A DNA stretch of 64,000 nt from Allolobophora icterica (taxonomy: Eukaryota > Annelida > Clitellata > Crassiclitellata > Lumbricidae), in contig OY744606.1 in NCBI GenBank assembly GCA_963556255.1, positions 4,603,692 to 4,667,691 on the forward strand, read 5' to 3'. The notes under the pieces were generated by a model, which was not told where the DNA came from, did not search any database, and worked only from the letters and a program-made list of their open reading frames with translations. Positions 54,736 through 64,000 of this stretch are shown in pieces. The position numbers and the translations under genes were made by a program. How positions within the stretch are numbered: position 1 is the stretch's first letter; each line of letters opens with the position of its first letter.

Positions 54736-55189
54736 ATGTATAATGTAATAATAAATTCTCTTACAAAAATTATAATTCATACATAAATATACACAAACAA
54801 TAGGCAATTATATATATATATACACATACACATATATATATTATGTATGCATATATATATATATACACTAATCACATAATATATTCATAATATTATTATG
54901 CATAAAATTGTACCTGCGGAACCATGATTTAATCACAAGCAAAACGGGTTAATGCATGCAAAATGTAAATATTTTAGTTTAAGCAAATTTCAACAAAAAA
55001 TCCGATGATAAATCAGGAGCATCTTGTAACGTTAGCAGCAGTTAACATTACCCACACAGAACTTCAAAGTCCGTTTAGGATGCAAACTCAATAAAAAATA
55101 AATAAAAATTAGACTAAAAAGAACAAAATCCATTCACCCCAAAATTCATTTCAAGCCATTTCAGGGCCTTATATTTCTACACACAGAGT
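54736..55189. other. Spacer between inverted satellites; TA-rich
   Basis: (TA)n-like stretches at 54808-54865; otherwise A-rich and without features. Confidence 0.45.
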
Positions 55190-55440
55190 AACGATCCTAT
55201 GATCTATGATGATCATAGGGTAATGATCATATGATCTATGATGACCACAGGTAACGATCCTATTACGATCAATGAAGATCCTAGGGTAATGATCCTAGCT
55301 TATTGATTTTAGGTTAATCTATGATCATAGCGTAATGATCCTAGGTTAACCTATGATGACCCTAGGGTAATCATCCCATGATGATCTACGATGATACTAT
55401 GGTAACGAACGATCCTATGAAAATATTATGACGATACTAG
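55190..55440. repeat. GATC/ATCAT-rich minisatellite, orientation 2
   Basis: Units such as GATCTATGATGATCATAGGG and TAATGATCCTAGG, complementary in pattern to 54120-54350. Confidence 0.8.
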
Positions 55441-55559
55441 CACAGTGTATATTTTCAAATTCTTAAAATTAATTATATAGCACTACTAGCTGCAACAAAT
55501 GAACGCCTTTGCTACATTCCATTAGATACACAGGAGCTTTACTTTACAATCTAAGCTTC

Positions 55560-55712
55560 TAAGAAAGCCTCCTCAAGCAATGGTGCAAAGCATCTAAGGA
55601 CTTGGGACTTGCTAAAGATCAACACACAGTAACCATCTCGGCAAGGATCGAACCTTCACACATCACAGTACAAGTCACGCGCTCAACCAATGGGCCACTG
55701 ACTGCGTCTGCA
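55560..55712 (-). mobile_element. SINE family B copy
   Basis: The minus strand has CAGTGGCCCATTGGTTGAGC and the GTGTGTTGATCTTTAGCAAG body. Diverged. Confidence 0.7.
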
Positions 55713-58700
55713 AAAAGGTAATGTAATATCATGAAATGCAATGTAACCATGCAAAACACTTCACATTTACTTCACATTTTGCAGGTTGTGTACATTTTTC
55801 ATACAGATTACATTTTACAGATGAAAGCGTAATAAGTAATTCGTTAATTAAGTTCAGTATGCACAGAATTCAGATTAATAAGTTAGTTAAAAAGTCTTTC
55901 AAAAGTTAGTACAGAAAAATCTAGAACAGCGAGGCTTTGTACACCATGGCACAATAAATTATTACCCCATTTCTGATCGAATTTCAACTGAAAATATTCT
56001 AATTCTTTTTTTTACCTACCAACACAAAAATTTACAACCTAATTCAATATTTTACTCTTTTTATCATTTAAATATCTTTGAGGAACTTTTGAAGGCACTT
56101 TATAAGTGTCCACATACAAACATATGTGAACACTTACATCAACCATTAGCTCCCATTTAGAACAATTTGTTTAATGACTGTCCTTTTTTATGGCCATGGT
56201 GTACCAGCAACGTTTAAGTAAGTTACACAAAGCAAGGAATGTACGATCGGTTTTAAAAATAAATTCTCCTCAAAATATCTCTGGCGAATAATAAGAAGCG
56301 GGTTGGGTTTCTTCGAGAACAACTAAAACCGATAATAAAAGTCATGTTTAAATATCACCCTGATGGGTCGTTGCCCTCAAAGGCCCACCCATAAATTTCT
56401 CCAACCCCCATAATACTCAGGGGCCAAGTAAACATAGTACCAAATGAAACACATGGTACACACATACTACACTCGTTAAAAGTAATGTCTAGAGAGGCAG
56501 ACACGCATGTTGAGTGAACAATAAATGTCTAGGAATAAAACGCAGCTGCTGTGGCACTTAGCCAGAAATTACTGTAGTCTTCTGAAGTAACTAGACAATT
56601 ATTCAATAGCACTATAGCTCGAACTGGAAGGGTCACTGTGACCCATAACCAGACAGTAATATTGCCTTCTGAAGTAACTAGACTTCTGAAGTAACTAAGT
56701 AACTTAGTAAGTGGCACTATGACCCATAGCAACTGCACAGTTTTGTACGCACCTCAAGTCTGTATTATTCTACAGCAATTTCACTGGTTCGGGTCGGGAG
56801 CACCACCGATGAATTTTTTCTTGAAGTGGCCTGTTATAAATGTCACATTACAATTACAATTACAGAGAAAAACGAAATGATCATTAGCAGAGGGTCCTTT
56901 ACACTTCAATACTAAACAGAATCTCATCATCGTGAAAACAAAAGCCATAAAAATTGATGAGAAACAAAATAAAATTAGTAAAAACTCAACAAATATCCTT
57001 CTTAGTTACTTCTGCATCAGGTTAATTTCAAGAGGTTCTGTAGCTATAAGGTCTATTCGTCATCCGCTCCCTGATGATTAATTTTACACGACACAGATCA
57101 TTAACGTAATCAATTCACTCCTAAATCAGATATCTGACACTCTTCCTGCCTACGGTCAAGTTTCTGAACGCTACACATCTGCAGGTAGAGGAAGCCAGCA
57201 AACAGGAAGGCAAACAGACAAATAGGCAGACAAGGAAGGCAGGCAGACAGATAAACAGCCAGCCAGCCAGGCAGAAGCAGAGCCAGTCAGACAGAAAGAA
57301 AGAGAAGGGATATGGAGAGTTACAGGAGAGAAAAATCTGCCACCCACGCAGGATATTTCGCCCAAAGCTTTCCCTTTGTAAACGCAATAACCAAAACCCA
57401 TTTGATCTCGAGTTGCGTCGCTACCAACGTCTGCCCCGCCGTCCCACACAGTCAACGCCCTCTTTCCCGCATCCATCATGATCAGTAACGTCACCCATTT
57501 CTCCCAAGGGAATTTCTGGCAAGCGAGGATTCGACTGCCACCCGAACTGAGCCACAATAGGGTCCCTGTTTCAGACATTTCGTCATACACACATGAAAGC
57601 CAGAATCATATTCCACAATCCACAGATAATGATAAACTACACGCAAAAACAACGGCAAGAACAAGTATCGGTTGTTTAACGACATCTTATGGCTGCCAGG
57701 GACCATGACGTCGACCTTAACTTACCTTTCCTCACAGTTAGATTCTAAACTTTATCAATAATTAGACTATTCACGAAACGCTTCAATTCCAATGACAACT
57801 GATGACATCAAAGGCCGTTAACGTCGTTTTTACCGTAACGTAGGAGCTGGAATTCAGTTACTCAAATAGTATAGCCGACACATAATATTGCAACCGTCGA
57901 AAGCGTTTTAAGGGTGTCTAAAATAAAAATTGCATTATCCATTGTGTGACATCGTTTGGCTGCCAAGGCCGTTGACCTGACCTTACCTACATCGAAACAT
58001 GGAGATTCAAAAACTCGATGAAGCCGTTGATACTAAATATAAGTTGATAGCGTTTCAAAGGTGTCCAGAATACACTACATATTCAGTGATTAGCGACATT
58101 TTAAGACTACCGTTTGCATTATCTTGCTTTAACTGATTTGCGGGTTATGTAGTAATAATTCTGGACAAATGTGGTTCTACAGCTTCTTTTTTTCAACAAT
58201 AAATCAATAGAAACTTTACAAAAAGCCACAATGTCTGGTACAGGAGCAAACTGAGGGCTGACATCAGACACTTGTATATTAACATGATCATAAGACGCAT
58301 CCACACATATTAAGTCTTAATGTTAAACTACAGTGATCAGACTCAACTACATGACAATTCTAAAGCATTCTAAAGCACATAAGTGTCTGGTCTAAGAAGA
58401 AGATGTTACTTTCAGTTTGGTTCTTAATTGCACCAATTACACGGAGTCCACTCCACTGCCACAAACCTGCAACTGTCGGATCGCAGATCCAGAGCGCTAC
58501 AGAATACATCACCATACATAATAAAAAACAAAACATTCAAACTTCATCATTAAAATTCACAGTCAACTCAGCTACACCCCACAATTGGTAGTCATGCCCC
58601 CATTCTGGTTCACCACCCTGAAAAGCAGTCCCCTAAGCTAGTCCTGAGAGGCAGCTGTGGGCATGAAGTGATGGTTCGGGGCCTTAGGAAACCAAAAGGA

Positions 58701-58940
58701 TTCCATAATGATAATGGCTCAGTGTTCATCCACAGGGAACCCCGGCTGTGACAAGAACGTTTGTCAGTGAACATGAAGAGCAATCTGGGGTTCAAGACCT
58801 TGCAAACCTCTTAGGGTTTGCTGAGGAGAGTCTTCTGAACAATAGATTTCAAGTCTTGAGCTTTGCCGTGGGTTCACTTCTCGTCAGGGGGGGGGGGGGC
58901 AAACATAAGGACAGTCTGTTCCTCATTTTGGGTTACCTCA
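55713..58940. other. No gene recognised
   Basis: Mostly unique-looking DNA. A short repeat of CTTCTGAAGTAACTAGAC lies at 56575-56720, a LINE tail at 56785-56870 and CAGGCAGACAGA-rich sequence at 57190-57300. Frames at 57121-57600 are not supported by homology or splice context. Confidence 0.4.
56785..56870 (+). repeat. LINE 3' tail fragment
   Basis: GGTCGGGAGCACC...CTTGAAGTGGCCTGTTATAAATG followed by ACAATTACAATTACA. It matches the tail near 14560 and 17000. Confidence 0.6.
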
Positions 58941-58944
58941 GTGT

Positions 58945-59225
58945 CTCGATAGTGTAGTGGTTAGCGTGTTAGACTGTCAATCGAGAGGTCGGGGTTCAAT
59001 CCCCACCAGGGCAGATATTTGGATCGAGATTTCTGCTCCACTTGCACCCCCTAGGCAACTAAGCTATAATGAGTACATTGACCGTACACTCTCAGTGGGA
59101 AGATGAGATGGCGAGGGAGAGGACTGTCCACCCACCCTCATATGCTGAGGCTAAGGAAAGGAAGTCGCTAACACTACATACCTATGGCTGCTTCATGGCT
59201 AGCTTAACGGAATGCTCTTCTTCTT
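58945..59225 (+). mobile_element. tRNA-derived SINE family A, near full length
   Basis: The tRNA-like head has TAGTGGTTAGCGTGTTAGAC (A-box region) and GGGTTCAATCCC (B-box), followed by a body with GCTCCACTTGCACCCCCTAG, TGAGTACATTGACCGTACAC and GAGGCTAAG, ending in CTTCTTCTTC. The best copy of the family here. Others: 1517-1715, 7095-7305, 10775-11045, 16620-16765, 26968-27205, 33330-33545 (plus); 35745-35870, 38430-38580, 41205-41945 (interrupted), 42243-42385, 53570-53650, 59440-59575 (minus). Confidence 0.85.
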
Positions 59226-59639
59226 CAGTGTTAAACAACAGCTGGATGGAAGCTCAAATGAACACAGAATTCTATGCACAGTCCTTCCAGTGCCAGACTA
59301 TGTGCCTCTTCGCCAGCTCATTCCTACCGCATTCCAGATGGTAGATGGCCTGCAGACTTCCGTTGAACTTCACTCGCGAGCTGCACCCATCCCTTGACCT
59401 CATCGGACCAACACTCTGACTAAGCAATGACAGTATCCAGGCACATCTCGGCAGCACTGTCCTCGTTTTCTTAGCCTCAGCATATGACGGCAGGTAGCAA
59501 GTCCTTTCCCTCGCTGTCTGATCTTCACACCGACAATGTATGTTAACTGGACTCATTACAGCCGAGATGGCAACCTAAATCGCCCCAAAAACTAAATCTA
59601 AAAGCTGATTACCACAGATTGCCTACTAGTCATGAAATA

Positions 59640-60218
59640 TCAGATGCAACCTGAAAAATATAATAATTATAAATAATAATTATAATAAAAATAATAATAA
59701 TAATCATAATAAAAATAGAAATCCTACTGATAACAAGAGCAAAGACAATAACGTGATCCTGTGATATGAACTGCAAGACTGAGCTGATCACCACATGATG
59801 TCCACCCACAGCACCTCCCAGTAGTCTAGTCTACAATTATCGCTACATAACACACAGCAAAATCAGCCAATGACGAGTTTCCACAGCTCGTAATATTAAT
59901 TATAAAAAATAATAACTATTACATCATAACTAAATTGCAAGCACTATAATCGAGTTTCCTGATCATCAGATTAGTTCCATCAAAGTGTGAGCTTTCAAAT
60001 GAAACCACAAAACACAATAAGCAAAAAACAATTATTAATTATTATTAGTAGTATTATATTTACTTTCGCCTTCCTTCTGCCAGATCTTATCGGGGAATCA
60101 GCCATTCTAGTTTATCTTTTTAATTAATCGTTAGACATTGTTTGAATGCCAACGGAATCATAGCTACTTCGGACATGAGAAACAACAGTTAAAGTAGTAG
60201 TAGTATTAGTATGAGTAA

Positions 60219-60250
<32 letters not shown>

Positions 60251-60717
60251 ATAGCAGTAGTAATACTAATAATAATAATAGTAAAAATAATAATATTAAT
60301 AAAAATAAATAATAATCATAAATAATAATCATAATAATAACAACAATAATAGAACATACTAATAAAAAATAACTATAATTAGAACAACAGCGTAATGCTA
60401 TATTACATCCAATGCTGCAACACTTTTGCTTTCTACGAAACTGTTGCTCCACCAGATCTTTATGAGTTTCTGGCCGTACTATCCTCCAGATAATTTTTCA
60501 AATCCTGAAGGATCATAATAATAACAACAACAGTAATAACAATAATAATAGTAATAATAATAATATCAACAATAATAATAACAGCAATAATGACAGTACT
60601 ACAACTACTACTACTACGACTACTATTACCAATAATAACAATAATAATAAAAATATCAATAATAATAACAGCAATAATGACAGTACTACAACCACTGCTA
60701 CTACGACTACTATTACC

Positions 60718-60793
<76 letters not shown>

Positions 60794-60865
60794 TTGCTTT
60801 CCCCCGAAGACGAGGCCTGACCCTCTGCTCCTAAAAAAAAAAATCAAAATCCTGAGGGATCCTTG

Positions 60866-60902
<37 letters not shown>

Positions 60903-60910
60903 TTCAACAC
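59640..60910. repeat. (AAT)n/(TAG)n/(ACT)n complex
   Basis: Several trinucleotide tracts. A 100-bp block with TGACAGTACTACAACTACTA and ACGACTACTATTACCAATAA is duplicated (about 60590-60640 and 60675-60720). Poly-Ile, Leu and Val frames are artefacts. Confidence 0.92.
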
Positions 60911-60954
60911 TTAAATGCTGTGGCATTCAGCGGTTCCTTTGTCAAAGCTCTAAC

Positions 60955-61055
60955 CGACATGGATGAGGTGTAGCCGTTCCAGAAACAACACTTTTAATTT
61001 CTAAGACCTTGGGGGAATGAAGTACCTCAGGGCAAAAAAAATAATAATAATAATA
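60955..61055 (-). repeat. Dispersed repeat F, inverted copy
   Basis: Complement of 10040-10130 with a shorter (ATT)n. It lies about 300 bases from the RAB3 stop codon, possibly in its 3' UTR. Confidence 0.75.
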
Positions 61056-61358
61056 ACAACAATAATAATAAAAACAAAAACAACCTGTTGGTAACAAATA
61101 CTAAAACCTTAATAATTTAAATCAAATATTTTTATACATCAGGTGAAATGAGACTGGTCGGCTCCAGACCCCATCGAAAAAAAATACATACGATAAGACA
61201 AAAAAATTCTCATCCATTAATATGAAAATATTTCTGTCGAAGAGCAGATGGCGAATCGCAGCAACTGGAAAGCGAATGGGAATGTTGATTCGGCTGATGT
61301 CAGAGGATTCAGCAGACGAAACCATGGCAACTGGTCCCCATGGCGACGAAGGCGCCAT

Positions 61359-61543
61359 CTAGCACTTGCAACCGGAAGGAGGCGGCTCGGAGCTTTCCGT
61401 CAGTTGTTTCGAGTGTTGGTTGAGAATGGTCGGGTCGGAGTCGAGGCTTTCGGACATCTTGTCGCAGATGATGTCGACGAGGCGTTCGAAGACTGCTTTC
61501 ACGTTCGTGTTGTCCTTGGCCGATGCTTCGAAAAATTCAAGGC
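61359..61543 (-). CDS. RAB3: RAB3 last exon
   Basis: The acceptor is gtctgtcttag. It encodes [20 protein letters not shown] and on to [10 protein letters not shown] and TAG. The hypervariable tail ([19 protein letters not shown]) is typical in length. The 3' UTR runs leftward; candidate polyadenylation sites are obscured by A/T-rich repeats. Confidence 0.95.
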
Positions 61544-62336
61544 CTAAGACAGACAACAGACGGAAGGTTACTCCTTGTTCTTATCTCCATTAGCTCATCC
61601 ATTCATTCATCCAACTCTGTATTCATCCACACCTTATTAATCAATGGATCCACCTCTTCATCCATCCATCTATCCATCATCCGTCCATTCATTCAACCAT
61701 CCATCCATAAATCCATCCATCCGTCCATCCATCTTCCTTCTTGCCATCCATCCATCCATCTAACCATTCATCTAACCATCCATCCATCCATCAATCCATA
61801 AATCCATCCATCCATACATCCATCCAACCGTCCATCATCCCTAAATTCGTTCATAAATCAATCCATCCATCTACCATCCATCCATCCATCCATCTATCAT
61901 CCATCCAATCACCCGTCCATCCATCCATCCATCCATCCATCCATCCATCCATCCATCCATCCATCCATCCATCCATCCATCCATCCATCCATCCATCCAT
62001 CCATACATCTATCCATCCATCCATACATCTATCCATCCATCCATCCATCCATTCATTCATTCATTCATTGATCCATACATCCATTCATCCACAAATAAAT
62101 AAACAAACAAGGAAATAAACTTAGATAAAATAAGAATAGACTCGATTAACTAACAGGATTTGATTAGATTAGATTAGATTAGATATGATTAGATAAGATT
62201 AGTGCATGTACCCATCTGTTGGGCCAGTTGTTTTCCTCGTTCTGTTGAGACGACCCGTTCTTCTTCGAGGTCGGATTTGTTGCCGACGAGAACGACCTGC
62301 GCGTTGTCCCACGAATAGGTCTTGATCTGCGTTGAC
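61359..62336 (-). CDS. RAB3: RAB3 small GTPase, last two exons (5' part outside window)
   Basis: Exons 62336-62212 and 61543-61359, phase 1 junction, GT-AG. Together they encode [42 protein letters not shown], then [15 protein letters not shown] to the end. NKSD (G4) and SAK (G5) are guanine-binding motifs, and the CKC terminus is a double geranylgeranylation signal. TYSWDNAQ and [16 protein letters not shown] are specific to RAB3. Known role: a synaptic/secretory vesicle GTPase that controls docking and priming through RIM. The G1-G3 exons are not present up to 64000, so the gene continues to the right. Confidence 0.95.
61595..62100. repeat. (ATCC)n microsatellite in RAB3 last intron
   Basis: Degenerate then perfect CCAT units (best 61905-62005). 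Starts about 50 bases from the last exon's acceptor. Confidence 0.95.
62212..62336 (-). CDS. RAB3: RAB3 penultimate exon
   Basis: The acceptor is catgcag and the donor ATGG|gtacat. The first base completes the Trp codon of the family's DWSTQIKTY motif. It contains the NKSD guanine-specificity motif; most RAB3 proteins have NKCD. The neighbouring intron to the right has a tandem array of CATCAC-type units. Confidence 0.94.
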
Positions 62337-62337
62337 C

Positions 62338-62490
62338 TGCATGACATCACGACATCACAACATCACATCTCGACATCATGACATCACCACAAAACATCAC
62401 CACATCGTGACGTCACCACACCATGACATCACCACATCACAACTAACATCACCGCATCGTGACATCACCACATCGTGACATCACCATCAA
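62338..62490. repeat. GACATCAC tandem repeat
   Basis: Units of CATGACATCACCACATC, abutting the RAB3 penultimate exon acceptor; the repeat begins within four bases of it. Confidence 0.85.
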
Positions 62491-62979
62491 CAGCTCGAGT
62501 TCAAGGCCACGGCAGATATAATCTCTGCTCTTAATCCAATCCATTCACTTCAACAGTGTCAACAAAGTCAGCGATGGCAAAAACATTTGCAGGCACCAGT
62601 GACATTTGGTAAAACTTGGTGACATTTTCTGACAGTAGAGACATTTGGTGACATCGTATGTATGTTTGTGGTGTCAATGTGGCTACTTGTCAAGAGACTT
62701 TTACAATCTCACATCTCACATGGGTGCTTAAAGTGGCAACCTAACGCATCAAAGGAGGTGCGTCTTAAGAAGGCTTGAAAATGTTTCTTTAGCTGCCTAT
62801 GACGAAATAGTTGTCATAAGTTCAATGGTAGACTGTTCAAGGAGGATGGTCCAATCCCTGAGAAGGCATGATGTGACCTCATCATCGTACGGTAGCGCGG
62901 GTACAACAGGTCTCCACAGGTGGATTAATGTCACAGCCGTCAACAAGGCTGGCTGGAAAAAAGGAACACAAAGCTCTCC

Positions 62980-63145
62980 CTGTGTGTCTCTGTCTCTGTA
63001 TCTCTATATCTCTATCTGTCTGTATGTCTCTCTCTGTTTCTTTCTGTCTCTCTATGTCTCTGTCTCTGTATGTCTCTGTCTGTCTGTCTATGTCTATGTC
63101 TCTGTCTCTGTCTCTGTCTCTGTCTCTGTCTCTGTCTCTCTCATT
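62980..63145. repeat. (CTCTGT)n tract
   Basis: TCTCTGTCTCTGT repeats; the Arg-Asp and Ser-Val frames they open are artefacts. Confidence 0.93.
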
Positions 63146-63149
63146 CTGA

Positions 63150-63270
63150 TATAGTCCGAAGTCGCACGGACAACAAAGCTTTCCCACGAGGAGGATTTTG
63201 AAGGTAATCTTATTCTCAACCGGAAACCAGTGCAGCGTCTGTCTCACAGAGCTTGACACATCCGAGAATT
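63150..63270 (-). pseudogene. LINE RT C-terminal fragment
   Basis: The minus frame reads SDVSSSVRQTLHWFPVENK and ITFKILLVGKL, like the HWLPV..RI.FKIL signature of CR1/L2 elements. Fragment only. Confidence 0.65.
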
Positions 63271-63278
63271 GTGACAGG

Positions 63279-63415
63279 CATAGGCGTAGACTCTGGGTGG
63301 ATCCGGGGCACGTGCCCCCCCCAATAATTGAGATGGACTGTACACCCAATGCAACAAGTGTAGAATGAATAACCAAATGCCCCCAACCAATATTTTGGAA
63401 AAGTTTACGCCAGTG
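63279..63415. mobile_element. hAT-like MITE, 137 bp
   Basis: Imperfect inverted ends CATAGGCGTAGACT and AGTTTACGCCAGTG, with GTGACAGG duplicated at 63271-63278 and 63416-63423. Located upstream of the RAB3 exons, probably in an intron. Confidence 0.85.
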
Positions 63416-63879
63416 GTGACAGGTTAGCAACTATTCGGACATCGCAGTTGGGGATGGACTGAATCTGTCGCATTTGTAGACATTTAATGTCATCAAGTGT
63501 CACCAAAGCCAATAAATGAATGTCATAAAGGTGACCAGGTGTCAAGGCGTCATTACAAACATCTCCAGATGTGATGACATTTGATGTTATTGCAAAATGA
63601 AATCGGGCCAACCACTGCAAATCCAGTAGATCCGTCTGAGGGTGAAATCGTTTACCATCAGAGCGGTGGAAAAGCGCAGGGACCCGGAAAGGGAGAAAAG
63701 CAATTTCCTTGGCATCAATAAAACCTATGGACGTACATTAAGGTCACGTCGTCTTTCCAATGCACAACTGATCATCGTCTGCAATTAACCGCTGGCGTCA
63801 CTACGGCCGTTTGCACGTCAGAGTGGCCAATGTTGGCATTCCAGTTGGCAAAGCATTTACATATCGCCCGATTTCTCTA

Positions 63880-64000
63880 CAGACCAAATGACAACTGCTA
63901 AACAATAAAGACCTAATGGCAACTGCAAAAGACCAAATAGCAACTGCTAAATTATAAAGACCTAATGGCAACTGCAAAAGACCAAATAGCAACTGCTAAA
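63880..64000. repeat. Short tandem repeat at window end
   Basis: Two and a half copies of GACCTAATGGCAACTGCAAA plus AGACCAAATAGCAACTGCTA. It continues past the window. Confidence 0.85.

Noticed and set aside
57121..57708. Overlapping frames on both strands as genes
   Set aside because: No recognisable motif, no splice-consistent partner, and repetitive Cys/Leu/Ala stretches from CAGGCAGA repeats.
58955..59020. Possible functional tRNA gene
   Set aside because: Has A/B-box-like motifs but is followed by a body shared with many copies; it is a SINE head. Same for 13850, 18420 and 10785.
61595..62118. Pro-Ser-Ile-His and Trp-Met-Asp-Gly repeat proteins
   Set aside because: Products of the (ATCC)n microsatellite inside the RAB3 intron.
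62340..64000. Search for upstream RAB3 exons (G1-G3 motifs)
   Set aside because: No minus-strand GDSxVGKTS or WDTAGQE encoding segment seen; they must lie beyond the window.

Overview
This window is gene-sparse, intron-rich metazoan nuclear DNA. Three protein genes are conserved well enough to name, each with GT-AG introns whose phases fit across every junction. The rest is simple repeats, minisatellites, tRNA-derived SINEs, non-LTR retrotransposon fragments and short DNA transposons. RAB3, PHACTR and RIDA together indicate an animal. The repeat style suggests a marine invertebrate, perhaps a non-vertebrate deuterostome or a lophotrochozoan, but the sequence does not settle the phylum.

Layout. 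1-7.7 kb: a LINE 3' tail, SINEs and dense micro/minisatellites. 7.7-25.9 kb (+): a phosphatase-and-actin-regulator gene (PHACTR family), rebuilt here from 12 exons (654 codons if the ATG at 7680 is the start). It ends in two canonical RPEL actin-binding motifs and the PP1-binding tail. Its introns carry SINEs, a hAT transposon with a decayed transposase C-terminus, and several minisatellites. 25.9-33.6 kb: mostly unexplained noncoding DNA with one Harbinger-like MITE. 33.6-42.4 kb: a tandem duplication. The left copy has a 2.3-kb 5'-truncated non-LTR retrotransposon; the right copy keeps the empty target site but gained two hAT elements, one carrying another nested inside it. 44.3-53.3 kb (-): a complete RIDA (YjgF/YER057c/UK114) gene in six small exons, 139 aa, with introns full of MITEs (hAT, piggyBac, PIF/Harbinger). 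53.3-61.3 kb: repeats and an unrecognised open frame. 61.36-62.34 kb (-): the last two exons of RAB3, whose 5' exons lie beyond the window.

The three genes have unrelated roles: actin/PP1 signalling, metabolite repair and regulated exocytosis. They do not look like a functional cluster. PHACTR and RIDA are convergent; RIDA and RAB3 share the minus strand. I found no convincing new molecular system. The most informative observations are the PHACTR motif architecture, the nested and target-site-resolved transposon insertions, and the minisatellite that copies a PHACTR splice donor.
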